Below are positions 44,408-55,642 of a stretch of DNA of 64,000 nt, piece by piece. A program made the translations under genes and the position numbers. Source of the DNA: Arabidopsis thaliana (lineage: Eukaryota > Streptophyta > Magnoliopsida > Brassicales > Brassicaceae). The stretch covers positions 10,168,101-10,232,100 of the forward strand of contig NC_003074.8 of the NCBI RefSeq assembly GCF_000001735.4. Reading direction: 5' to 3'. Position 1 is the first letter of the stretch. Every line of letters starts with the position of its first letter. The notes under the pieces were generated by a model. It was not told where the DNA came from, did no database searches, and saw nothing but the letters and a program-made list of their open reading frames with translations.

Positions 44408-46175
44408 TTTCCCACAACAACCCCAGAACAAAAATCACAAAAACCCTAGTTGGCTAAAGAGAGAAAGAGAGAGATATGTCAAAGCTGGGCCCTTTTTGAT
44501 TGATTAATCATTCTGTTTGGTTTTGGAATTGAGAAACTATACAACAATCAGATAGATAAAGAAACAAAAAAGATGCTTTTTTTTTTGGTGGAATATAAAG
44601 AGAGAAAATTATCAAAGGATTCCCCGAACACAGAATAAAGAAAGAAACACGACAATCAAAATCCTAATTTCGTCAACTACATAAAGAAAACAAAAACATT
44701 GAACGGCAAAGATGGGAATTTGAGAGAAGAATGGGAAGAAGAACTGAAGTTGACACTGGAACTGATGGAGAAATGGTCAAAATTTTGATGATTCGTGTTG
44801 GTTTGGTTAATGATTATTTTTTTTGAAGTTTCTTATTTTAGGGGTTTTGAGAGAGAAGGAAAAAAAGGAGTAAAGAAATCGAAAGTTGTTTGCTTTTTCC
44901 GCGTAGGCGTCAGTGAGGGGTGAGGTGACCAGAAATCTCCTCTATCTCTTAAGAAAAAACACTTACGGGTCTTTTTCATCCTTTTTTTTAGTGTCTTTCT
45001 TCTTCTTAAAAATACAATCATAATTCAAAACTATTTGTAATCTATTTTGTATTATTGAGAAATAATAGTACATATTGAACTAAGTGGGTGGTTTAAGAAT
45101 TAAGATCGATTTCTAGAAGAAGACTAGAAGCCATTGATATAATGAACATATGAATAGTGAAGCAACAACTAAAATAAGACCAAAAACTGAAATGTGAATA
45201 GAAAAATCTCGTCGGTGAAAAAGAATGAGGTAGGTGGGATCCATTTACCTAGCTTACGACTGTCCTTGTGTGTGTACCTTCGCAGATATCTATTTTTCAT
45301 GTTTTCAAACCCATTTTTATACTCTTTTTATATTAATCAATAAAATTATTTTGTCGATTATGAATTACTCATTGATCTTTTTTTTGGTCCTTTGCTTATA
45401 ATTTTGTTGAATGGTAACATTGTCCCATAATCAAAATCAAGCTTGAAACTAAACCAAATTGTGTCGTTTGACCCAAATAATATATGGTTTTATTATATAT
45501 TTCCAGTTTCTACTTTCGTTAACGGATGTTATAAGTTTCTTTAAAGTATTATGATGATATGTTTATTTTGGTATGGTCAACAAATTTCTCATGTTTTCAA
45601 ATATTAGTTAATATTTAATTTATGTTTTAAATGGTCACATACAAAGTTGATATTTAAAATGTCTACAATTTGAAAGCTGATTAATAAAATCGTTAGAGGT
45701 GATAATGGACGTTAGAGGTTCCATTAACGACTGATAAAGACATGTTTATTTTGACTTAATCAACGAATTCTCATGTCTCAAAAGTTAGTTCATGTTTTAA
45801 ACGACCACTCGGGAAATTAAATGACATTTTTTTGCTTAACTCCTAACTGTGACTTTTGTATTGCCTCAACGCGTGGGCCAGTATAACTAAAATAAGTAGC
45901 TCCCTCACCTGCTAATTTCATATACGTATACTCAAAACTAGAGAAGATTGATATATTCCAATGACAACATAATAAGATAAACCAAACTAAACCGAGTCAA
46001 AAGCAAGATTACATCCCATTCCTGCATTGCCCATACCGAAACCAAATGATGGTTATATAGTTCCAAAAGATTATTACCTCTCCATGTTTTCTTTTCTTCC
46101 TTTACTTCTATAATATGGCTACCAAAAATAAAGTTTCTTCTTAAAAGTGTAAAAAGAGGAGGGTGGTTCAGGTTC
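44408..46175. other. ATN1 upstream region and intergenic spacer
   Basis: Begins with the ATN1 5' leader and promoter. Two diverged direct copies of about 70-80 bp lie at 45558-45637 and 45740-45808 (ATGTTTATTTTG ... CAACRAATTYTCATGT ... TATGTTTTAAA). I see no gene. Confidence 0.5.
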
Positions 46176-48581
46176 TTAACCTGACCTTCTGTAAATGCTG
46201 TAAGCCACGGCAACGGTTGCGACAGCTGAAACTACTGCTGCTCCCAAGAGAACCTCTTCTTTCCCCATCGATTTCAACCAGTTTAGCTTCATGCATCCTT
46301 CTTTCTTGACTGGCTCTGCAGCTTGTTCTTGGCAACATGAAACTCCGTTTGCACCTTGGCAACAACCTCCTGTGAACCCTTTCTGCTCCACAGGTTCGCG
46401 TTCTTCCACCATTACACTGTTTCCGTTTGGGATTTTATGCTCATCCTCTTTCTCAGCTTCCTCACCCTCGGGTCTTAGTCTCATCTGGCCTCTGAAATAG
46501 AAATTATTTTCGTTAAACAATGTTGGTCAATTGAAAACACAGCGTTAAATGAAGATAAGCAATCAGACAAGGTATGAACCTGAAACTTGTTGACTATGGT
46601 TCTAGAAATAAAGTGATAACAATATTTTATTAGATAAAATGGGTGAGTAAAGGGTTATGAGCTTCCTAGTTGGGCAAACAAAAACCTCAGCGAAAGTACC
46701 ATTACACGCAGAAACTTCTTGACTACATTGCAGTATCATACTAGTTATACATATACGGAGTTGCAACATTCATTAGCAAACAATAGTTTTTGTCTGTTGA
46801 AAAACCGTTTCAGTTCAAACACGAGGGTATATGTCTAGTGTAAGGTTTACTACAACCATGGATATCGATATAAAAAGTACAATGTACACGAGGAAATGTA
46901 AAGCTGTTTTAACAGAGACATATCTGCAACAATCTAGAAACAAGAAGTTGGAAAACAGACCTGGAAAGGTTTTGAATGATTTCTCCTTTTGCAATATGCT
47001 GATCAAGCATTGCAGGCACGTCATCAGGAGTCACATAGCCATACCTGCATAAAACCAAGATCGTTATGCATAATATATTACATTCAATTACTTTTCTGAA
47101 TTATATATGCAAGTTGAATTTGACATTTTCTTACCAATGGCCAGAAACATTTCCAGCTGAATCAGGGCTGAAGACAATCAAATTTCCAGCATACTTGTGC
47201 CCACCGATATGAGAACACGGCAAAACAAAGATTTTGTCTGAAAGTCCACGTGAACTTATCTCCTGCTCGAACTTCTCCATAAGAACTGGTCCACAAACAC
47301 CACATCTCTTGTCTCGGCTACCATGAGCGCACACAAACACAAAGGAACCAGTCAACTCTTCCTGAATCCCAGAAGTCCATGTTTTTCCTTTCACAAGCAC
47401 ATCTTCCACAAAAGCATCCACATCTGTGTCCTGAATCGCCCTTTAACAATAACAACAAGAATAGAAAATGTACAAGGATAAATAACAAGATAGCTACAGG
47501 ATCCAAAACAACGTAGAGTAACTAACATAAACACATATTAACAGAATGACCGGAAATCGGCTTTTCAGATCCAAAACTTGAGTTTAAACATCATCATCTC
47601 TACAACTTAAAGACACAAAATCTGAGAATCTACAGTTCTTAAATCCCTAGAAATCGAAATACGAAGCAAGAATTCGAAACAATGAGGTCAAGTCCTAGTC
47701 AAAATCTTTCCCTAAAGAGAAAAATGGAGGCAAAACTAGCTGAGAATCGAATCTCTGAGGGCACAAGGATAAGTTAGAAGATAGCTACAGTATCCATAAC
47801 AACGCAAAGAACAATAACAGAGTAACATAAACGAATATCAACAGAATGATCAGAAACTAGATTTTCAGATCCAAATCACGAGTTTAAAAATCACCATATC
47901 TACAACACAAAGACACAAAATCTGAGAATCTACAGCTCTTAAATCCCTAGATATCGAACTACCAGGCAAGAATTCGTAACAAGGAGGTCAATTCCTAGTC
48001 AAATCCTTCCCTAAAAAACCAAAAAATAGCTGAGAATCACATCTCCGATGAACTTACTTGTATCTAACCATCTCCGGGAAAATCAACACATCTCCATCAG
48101 ATTCACCACCACCACCACACACCGTAAGCTTCGTCTACAACAACAACAAAAAAACACTCAAAACAATCAGAAAGCTAAACAAGATTCTTCTTCACACCTA
48201 AAAAAACATTTGTGTGTTTGTTACCTCAACAGCGAAATCAGCTTTACGATCCTTAAACAACTTCGCGAAACGCTGAGGAAGTCCTTCAGTTTCAACACGA
48301 GGAAGCCAAGTCTCATGACTCTTGTAACAAAGGAAAACATGACGACCGTACGGACCAACGGAACCGGCGAGAGTACCACTGTACATCTCCGATCGTTTAA
48401 ATCCGTAAAGCTCGTCTTCCGAAACCGGGACTGCGTTAACGTTCTCTGCTACTTCTTCCGCCATTGAAGTCTTCTTCCTCACACCAAAATCTAGGGTTTC
48501 ACAGAAGCAAATAGAAGAAGAAGAAGAGAGAGAGTTGAAGAAGCGAATCAATCGAAATGGAGATGTAAATTTCGTTATCAT
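46176..48581 (-). CDS. thioredoxin-like [2Fe-2S] ferredoxin (sucrase/ferredoxin-like, Apd1/Aim32 type)
   Basis: Five coding exons: 48581-48225, 48134-48058, 47440-47135, 47044-46961, 46491-46176, giving 379 residues. The first 39 residues (MITKFTSPFRLIRFF, Ser-rich) look like an organellar presequence. An internal ATG at 48464 (MAEEVAENVNAVPV) would give a 340-residue form without it. The domain has CAHGSRDKRCGVCGP and SHIGGHKYAGN. In yeast Apd1 and Aim32 the cluster is held by two Cys and two His of an HxxxH pair, and HIGGH fits this. A Cys-rich linker (GGCCQGANGVSCCQEQ) and a C-terminal membrane segment (VLLGAAVVSAVATVAVAY, then SIYRRSG) suggest a tail anchor. The substrate is unknown, and 'sucrase' is a historic misnomer. 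Intron 47441-48057 holds a large duplication. I recall At3g27570. Confidence 0.9.
47475..48012. repeat. about 245-bp tandem duplication inside an intron
   Basis: The segment from ACAAGGATAA to CTAGTCAAAATCTTTCCCTAAA (about 47475-47715) is repeated at about 47763-48012, offset about 290 bp. Shared blocks include AAAGACACAAAATCTGAGAA, CTTAAATCCCTAGA and AAGAATTCG. The copies differ at roughly one base in eight by eye. Both copies lie in intron 47441-48057 of the ferredoxin-like gene. Confidence 0.85.
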
Positions 48582-49570
48582 TTAAATAAATTTTCGAAAA
48601 AGAAACATTTTGATTTGTGCTAAAAAATCTGTGGGGAATCTGAAACCAACCGTCTCTCACAGCTCCACGCCAATTGGGCCTGATGTTATAGTGACTGGAC
48701 GGTTACATAAGTCTTTTACCAACCCCCAGCTCACAGAATGGATTCGTACCTACCAACCAATCTCTACTCGCCCGTCCAACTGCTACGGTGACAGACGGTT
48801 ACTTTAGTTAAAATTAGATAATACTCTTTTGATTGTTTTGAAGTGTTTATGCTCAACTAATTAAATTATCAATTAGGAAACACCACACGTAATTAAATTC
48901 ATTTTTGCAAGTTATATTGTCTGACTTTTATTTTATATAAATTTTTAGACTATTAAAGTATTAATTACACAGATTTTTAATTAAAAAATAATGAGAATAA
49001 TTATTTTGTCTTTTTTTTTTCACAAGAGGGATCATTTTTATTGAGCAAGTCAAATATTATTTTGTCTTTACATCTCTAATTTACCGTTTCTTTTAAGATT
49101 CTTTTTCTCTGCTTTTTTCTAGATCCCTTATAGGAAATTTTACTAAAGATGAACATTAATGTTTGTAAATTCTTTTACTTTTAAGATTTTTTTTTTAATT
49201 TGGTGCACTGATAGGTATTTTCTTTCGAATAACAAAAACTAAGAGAATAATCATATTTTGTGTTTTTACTCTAATTTTACCATTTTTTTAGATTCTTTTT
49301 CAATTTTCAGTAACACTAATCTGTTTAATGATTAAAAGAACACATCTATTGATGATTAAAATTTACATTTCCTTAGTTGCAAATTAAAAGACACTTGTAT
49401 TGGAAAAACTAGATACAACCTCACCACAATGTGAAGAACACAACAGTCAAATATTTGGTAAGACCAAACACATCAGTAACACAAAAATCTAGACACAAAC
49501 CTCAAAAGCAAACATAATACGCCGGTATCAGATTGAACCAACCAAAACTGATAGTGAAAGAAATCACAAA
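48582..49570. other. spacer between ferredoxin-like gene and D6PKL3
   Basis: The left part is the promoter side of the ferredoxin-like gene, with AATTGGGCCTGAT (about 48671-48683), a site-II-like element. The rest is AT-rich, with the D6PKL3 3' UTR at the right end. No gene is seen. Confidence 0.5.
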
Positions 49571-51384
49571 TCAGAAGAAATCAATTTCCAAATAATTACC
49601 AGAAGGCTTCACATCCACAGTAGGAGGCTTATCATAACCAACATGTCCATGTCCTTGACTAAAACCATGACGAACACTGTGAGCTTGATCCATTGGTTTA
49701 ACCGGTTGAGGAATCTGTGGTGGACTGGTGCATCTGATCAAAGCCCAATTCACACTTTGGAAAAACGGATGCTGCTTAATCTCAGTAGCTCCTCTTCTAT
49801 AAGCCAACCGATGCTGAGGCTCTTTCACTAGCAATCCTCTGATCAAATCTCTAGCTGCAAAGCTCACATTTGGATGCTCGGGAAACCGCAATGGCTGTCC
49901 AACTACGTTAAAGAGTGTCGCTCTGTTATCGCCTCCTCTAAACGGTGTTATCCCAAATAGAAGCTCATAGAGGAATATCCCGAATGTCCACCAGTCAACC
50001 GCGCTTCCATGACCTTCTCCTTTGATAATCTCTGGTGCTAGGTACTCGTGTGTACCAACAAACGACATTGACCTTGCGCTAGTCGGTTCAGCTATCAGCT
50101 CAGGAAGCGGTCTGATTTGGCGGCTCATATCGTTCGACTTCTTCCTGTGCTTTCCTTTAGACAAGAACCGAGGAGTGAAACACACTGGCTGGATGCAGTC
50201 AGGCTGAACAATGCAGCTCGATTGGTCTACACATGTTGGTTGGATACAGTAGCTTGAGCTTTTGGACTCAAGCGTGATTGCTGCGAACCGAACCAACGTT
50301 GGAGAGACTGCACATCTCAAAGAGAGGTCGAAATCAGATAGCATTATATGTCCATCTTCACGAACTAAAACATTCTCAGGCTTAAGGTCTCTGTATATGA
50401 TCCCAAGCATATGTAGATACTCCATAGCAAGAAGAACTTCAGCAACATAAAATCTACAAACAAGACAGCAAAAAGATCAAAACTTTCAGCTAATAACGAA
50501 AACATTAACCGTAAAGTCTCGAATTTTTACCTAGCAGCTTGCTCAGGGAAGTACTTTCCACGCTGTTTTTGTCTAAGAGAATGTAAATCACCACCAGGAC
50601 AAAACTCCATAACCAAACAAGAATTCATCTCTGTTTCGAAATGTGAGTAAAGCGTAGGCAAGAAAGGATGATCTAACGATTGAAGTATCTCTTTCTCAGT
50701 CTGAGCTCTAACAAGCTTCTTCCTCGCTGCAATAGCAGCTTTCTCCATAACTTTCACAGCAAAACTCACTCCAGTTCCAATCAACTCAGCTAAGTAAACA
50801 TTACCAATATCACCTCCTCCTAACTTCTTAATCAGCTTGAAATCTTTAGCCTCAAGCGACGAACCAACCCGAGAACGAACCTCCTGAATCGCAACCCAAC
50901 GCTTATCGTTATTATCTCTATGTGGCTTGTAAGCTGCATTACTCAGACCACTTGAGCTACTCTCATCACTAACATCACTCCCTATACTTCCTCTGTATAT
51001 CATTACACCATTCTTCTCCAAATCAATACCACCTATACCAATAGTGCTTATGCTTGCACATTCACTGAATTCTGTGTTGGTAAAGCTTTGTTTTGCTTCT
51101 GTGTAAAACGTGTTGGTTGGGCTAGAGTAAAACCTTGGCTCTGATTGTTTCTTCTTACGTATAATCGAAATTGGTGTCTCGGATTCAGCTGAAACAGAGG
51201 ACACAGAACTTTCTATAACTTCAGGGGAAGTTGGTTCTGGTTCTGGGATTAATAACGTCTTCATTGATTTCTTGGTGCCTCTTGAATCGATTGAGAAAGA
51301 TGTAATCGAACCTTTGGATTTAGATTGAAAGTTTCTGGATTTGGATGATGAACCAACGTAAACGACTGATGAAGAAGAATCCAT
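49571..51384 (-). CDS. D6PKL3: D6PKL3, AGCVIII auxin-transport kinase
   Basis: Two exons, 51384-50531 and 50453-49571, give 578 residues, the length I recall for At3g27580 (also PK7). A Ser-rich N-terminal region (1-175) precedes the kinase domain: Gly loop [13 protein letters not shown] (188-200), ATP lysine K211, and catalytic YRDLKPEN (305-312). DFD replaces DFG at 325-327, the AGCVIII hallmark. A long insertion (about 328-413) lies between DFD and the activation loop [14 protein letters not shown]. The end EIDFF is the PIF motif that docks PDK1. D6PK family kinases phosphorylate PIN auxin efflux carriers at the basal plasma membrane; the basic insertion (GKHRKKSND) fits membrane lipid binding. 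A 5'-UTR intron lies at 51406-51636, followed upstream by GAAGAA-rich leader. Confidence 0.96.
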
Positions 51385-51405
51385 TGAAGGTGTTCGACAA
51401 AATTC

Positions 51406-51636
51406 CTGAAAGAAAGGTTTTTAAAAGTTAACTTCAAACCCGAATAAAGAAATCGAAAAAAGTGAAACCCAGCAATGATTAGGGTTACTTAAACTCAATC
51501 AACGAATCAATTTCAAGTAACCGCCGAGACAACGTAGAGAGAAAGAAAAAGTTTCGATTTTTTTTTCCCGCAAAATTTTGAAGTTCCGGTAAAAGTTGCA
51601 GAAACATAGAGGAAGAAGAAGGAAAGAAACTATAAC
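51406..51636 (-). other. 5'-UTR intron of D6PKL3
   Basis: On the minus strand the donor CAG/GTTATAG (51636) and acceptor TTTCAG/GAATTTTG (51406) bound a 231-nt intron that ends about 20 nt before the ATG. Leader introns often raise expression in plants; for this gene that is inference. Confidence 0.7.
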
Positions 51637-53394
51637 CTGATCATAGACAAATCAGTGGTTTATGAAAATATTTTCTTTCTCTTTGACGAGTTTTGTTAGA
51701 TCCGATCCGATTAGTGTCCGAGAGAGAAGAAGAAGAAGAAGAAGATGTTTCTTTCTTTCGTATTCTTTAAATTTGCTTTCTTCAGGTGAATGAAGAAGAT
51801 AAAGAGAAAGTTCGATGTTTCGTCGTTTAATGGGAAAGTTTTTTTAAGCAACTTTTTAAACTCTCGATCTTGCGATGTTCCCTCAAAAGCAAATTTAATT
51901 ACTGTAATTAAGTAGGGAGCCGCATCTAAGCACTAATTAGTAAGATTATATTATACACTCGTTGTGTATGAATCTTCGTGTTATGTTTTTGTTATGTCTA
52001 GGCTATAAAGTTTGAGTATTAGTATAGATTTAGTAGTAGGTCCGTAAAAAATGATTGTAGGGTCACGTTCATTTTGGTCATATTCGACGAATCTGAAATC
52101 CAAATTTTAAAATATGAAATCGACTGATCTCTAGGCTACGAATAGAGACAGAACCGCATCATGCGGTACGGTTGTAATAGTAACAAAAAATCTATATATA
52201 TTTTTTGTTATTATTAGAACTGCATCGCACTTTATGTGCAGTTAAACTGTATGTTATCATTCAGAGTTTTACTAAATGTTCTATGTTTGTGTAAATAATC
52301 CAATTTTTAGTTGAATGTGGTTTCATTTTACGGTTTTGAAAATTGTTAAGGATTTTAAAGTACAATAATAAAAAATTAGTTTGAAATTTTTATAAAACTG
52401 AGATTAGCTATTTTTTATGATGTATAATTTGTTTAAGCTAAGAAGAGAAAATTCACTCTTGGTGTTGGATTACCCTACGCATTAAACTCTTAAACTAATT
52501 ATTTGTGCATGAGAAAAAAATTGTGTTCTTAAATTAAGTTAAACGAAACATAGATGAGAGGGTCATGACTCATGAAACAACTGACAAGGTTATCCATTTT
52601 CATATTTTCGTGATTTGAAAATTCTATTTCGAATCAATATCTATGCAATGAGATTATACAACATGGAATCATAATCATTAGATATTAATTGCACCAATGC
52701 AATCTTGTTGGTAGATTTTAATTAAAATATTTTTCTATCAGGAGACATGTCCTCCTAAGAATTCGAGATGGCTGGTACATTGAACCACTGATAATAAATT
52801 TATTAAAACTTAAATAACTATGCATGTTCTTCTTTATTTCTAGAAATAATTAATTTTACTGTTTAAAATGACTCCATTAGTTAAACCATTTTACGAGGAT
52901 GAATCTAAAAATTATTCAACAAAAAAAAAAAACGAGAAATCATGTTAACAAAACAAAAACTGAATAGTGATTAGTAATTAATTACACTTAAAAATTGAGT
53001 TAACATAATGTAGGAAGTAGGCGGAAGTTACGACCGAGGCGCCTCAATGCCTCACATGGACGCACGTGGACTACCGGCAACAGCACGTGGACGACGGCTG
53101 TCGTCGTCCTCCGGCGTATTTTATTATTTTGCGCTTCTAATATCCTCGTCTCGGGTACAGGTGAGTATTTTAACTGAACCAAGTCAAACTAAACCGAACT
53201 AGTCTAACCCAAACCATGTCACAATCGTTGCATGTTGATGTTTGATTAATAAACTTTTTACTAAACCAAACGATGAAGTTTATTTGGAAAATTGTTTGGT
53301 ATATAAGAGCACAGAAAATTACTTTTGAATGTTTAAAATCTTTGGGAATCAACTCCAACACAAACCAAAGTAAAACCAAACAAACTAAAACCTA
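51637..53394. other. D6PKL3 upstream region and repeat-rich spacer
   Basis: Contains the D6PKL3 leader and promoter. A foldback region lies at 52150-52245, and a GC-rich patch with CACGTGGACNAC repeats at about 53020-53115. AAACCAAAC/AACCGAAC-rich sequence follows at about 53175-53395. No supported gene is seen; the small minus-strand frames 53000-53182 and 53170-53379 are composed of these repeats. Confidence 0.45.
52150..52245. repeat. three-part foldback sequence
   Basis: A central hairpin pairs AATAGTAACAAAAAA (52176-52190) with TTTTTTGTTATTATT (52201-52215), 14 of 15 bases, around a TCTATATATA loop. Two small side palindromes flank it: ACCGCATCATGCGGT and AACTGCA ... TGCAGTT. It resembles a small foldback transposon remnant; the family is not recognised. 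Confidence 0.55.
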
Positions 53395-53395
53395 A

Positions 53396-53782
53396 TACGG
53401 CGTTGATCATCAAATTAGCCTTTCAAGCCTCAGTCTATCTTGTGTGGAAGGAGCGGAACCAAAGAATTCATTCCTCCTCTCAGAAAACTTCCTTAACTAT
53501 TGTCAAGGAGATTAAGGTTATCTTGAAGGCGCGCCTTGATCCGTTGGCTCGTGCCCAACGGTTAGCCAGACCGGGATCGTCGGTTCTCTCAACCTGGTTT
53601 AGGTTGTTCGGGTAAGGTCTCTATCTCCTTTTTTCCTTCCTCTCTTCCTCTTTCTTTTGGGGCCTGCGTGCCTGTGTTGGGCTTTTGCCTTGTTCTGTTC
53701 AGGCCTGTGTGCCTTTTTAGCCTTTTGGCATTGTATGTTCTCTTTTAAAGGAAATTTAAAATTAAAAAAAAAAAAAAAAAAA
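53396..53782 (+). mobile_element. 5'-truncated LINE copy with poly-A tail
   Basis: The frame at 53403-53615 encodes LAFQASVYLVWKERNQRIHS and a basic end with STWFRLFG. This is the C-terminus of plant LINE ORF2, where LAFQ-xxY-xWxERNxRxH is the classic pattern. A T/C-rich 3' UTR with GGCCTGCGTGCCTGTGTTGG follows, and then an A-run at 53764-53782. Everything upstream of the last about 70 codons is missing, as is typical of aborted target-primed reverse transcription. Confidence 0.85.
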
Positions 53783-54440
53783 CTAACCGAACAAATTTCG
53801 AATCAACCAAACTTATATCCATACTAAACCTAAATTGTCAATGCAACCATACCCATAACACCTTTTTATTATCTTGCCCTTGCAAACTTCTTGTCTCTTG
53901 GGAAAGAATAATGGCGTAGTTATATCAAACCAACTTACCCTTTTGTCAATTACATAAAATTTTACGAGTTTGAATCTGAATAGTAACTTAACAACAATAT
54001 TAGTATAAACCTCACTATTTTATCCAACTCGGCCAATTATCAAAGCCACATAATATACTCAATAATTAATATTGGATAAAGTGTAATTATTAGATAAAAT
54101 AGTGAGGCCAATAGGTCATTAAAAGATTGATGTGACGAATGGCCGTAATCACTCTGGTGGAAGTTGGGTTGAAGTTCGATCATTTAAATTTAAAACACTT
54201 ATTTTTTTATTCGAAATATTTAAATAAAAGAGTTTCTAATTTTAAAGTTAACAGTGACCCGGCCCGAACTCTACGTCACGTCATGATATAGACTGATAAT
54301 GGAATGCAAAGAATCAGGTAAGGTAATGGTGAACAAATTTAGAAGAGATGATGCAAAGTAGGCTCGGACATATCAGCCGAATCTATCAAATCTTCACCAA
54401 ACAAAAATTTGAGGCGAGTAGAGTCTTCTTGAGAAGAATA
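53783..54440. other. intergenic repeat-rich stretch
   Basis: AT-rich. A perfect 15-bp inverted repeat CCTCACTATTTTATC (54010-54024) / GATAAAATAGTGAGG (54093-54107) encloses about 68 bp, perhaps a small MITE. No gene is seen. Confidence 0.45.
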
Positions 54441-54899
54441 GGGGTGGCGCTTTGGTCTATGTGGCATCACTAATCCGTGGGAGATGGTTCTTGTCGTTTG
54501 TACAGGAATGGCAATTGGAAGTAGTTTCTCTGGTTGTCCGTAGATGCTCCTGTAACCGTCGGGTTTGTGTTTTAGTCTGCTGTTGTCATCGCGTTTACGT
54601 TAGTTTGCAGAGAAGTTGTAGGCGTTTTATCTAGAGGTTTTGTGGACTGACTTCTAATAGAGTTGATGGGACTCTAACTCTTTGAAGTTGTGGAAATCAC
54701 GCAAATTTCTGAGTTTGGCAACTCAGAATCGGTGTTTCTTCTTTCGTCTTTGTTTTGGACTTATGCTCTCCTCTTTTGATGATTTGTTATCGTCTGTTTA
54801 TTCTGTAGATCTTGGTTATTCTCTGCTACTTGTATTCTTTGTAATTTCTGTTGAAACTTCAAAAATGGTATAAATACTTCACCTTTTACCAAAAAAAAT
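54441..54899 (+). mobile_element. LINE 3' end, copy 2
   Basis: The stretch 54692-54899 contains the same word order as 19118-19341: GGAAATCACGCAAAT, AATCGGTGTTTCTTC, TTTGTAATTTCTG, AATGGTATAAATACTTCACC and an A-rich end. The preceding 250 bp are T/G-rich and may belong to the same copy. No reverse transcriptase sequence is left. Confidence 0.65.
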
Positions 54900-55068
54900 A
54901 ATAATAATATGAGTCAAATAGATTATACAAACTAGGTGCGGACACATCAACCGAATTTATAACATCGAATTCGAAACCATACAGAATTATGAGTCTATTA
55001 GATAAATTGTTAAAGTTGGCCCCAATATAGACATAACTAAAACGGTTTTTTTATTTATAAGAACCATA

Positions 55069-55620
55069 TGTAAGAAATATTATTTAATATTTCTCTCCTA
55101 TTATATGATCTTGTAATTATCTATTTTCTATTGAAATAATGTTATTATTTAATATATTTGGTAACCAATTGAATTGGTAATAAAGAAGTTTTTCCTAATC
55201 AATATCTACTTTGATGGACGGATGAGATCTAATCTTAAGGAAACCCTAATGAGGAACAAGTCATCTCTCTACCTATAAATATATACCTTTAGACCATCAT
55301 AAAGATATCATAAAAAACGCAACACGTTAAAGCTAAGTTTATTGGCAAGGTGAGAGAAACCTAATCCTAAACTAAAGATCAAGACTTCATGAAACCTATT
55401 AATGAAGACATCTCTACGACAATAAAGAGAGGTAATCCGATAAACCTCCTAATGATTTTATTATGTGATTAACCTAGATGTTTAAAGATCTTAGGGTTCA
55501 TGTAAAATTAACTTACATGTGGTATCACAGCATGGTTATGAACATCTGTTATCATGGTTAATTAACCATGCTCTGATACCACATGTAAGAAAAAATATTC
55601 AAACATCAATCAAAACAAGT
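55069..55620. mobile_element. Copia-type LTR fossil with primer-binding-site sequence and an inverted partner
   Basis: A TG...CA-bounded unit of about 449 bp (55069-55517) is followed directly by sequence like the initiator-Met tRNA primer-binding site used by Copia elements. About 40 bp further on, the same end-of-LTR plus primer-site arrangement occurs inverted (about 55560-55620), so the two make a hairpin with arms of about 27 bp. No gag-pol coding sequence is present. It is broken, with the internal region lost and the inverted piece truncated. It is probably old to moderate in age. Confidence 0.65.
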
Positions 55621-55642
55621 AGACTGAGCTAGCATTATCTCG

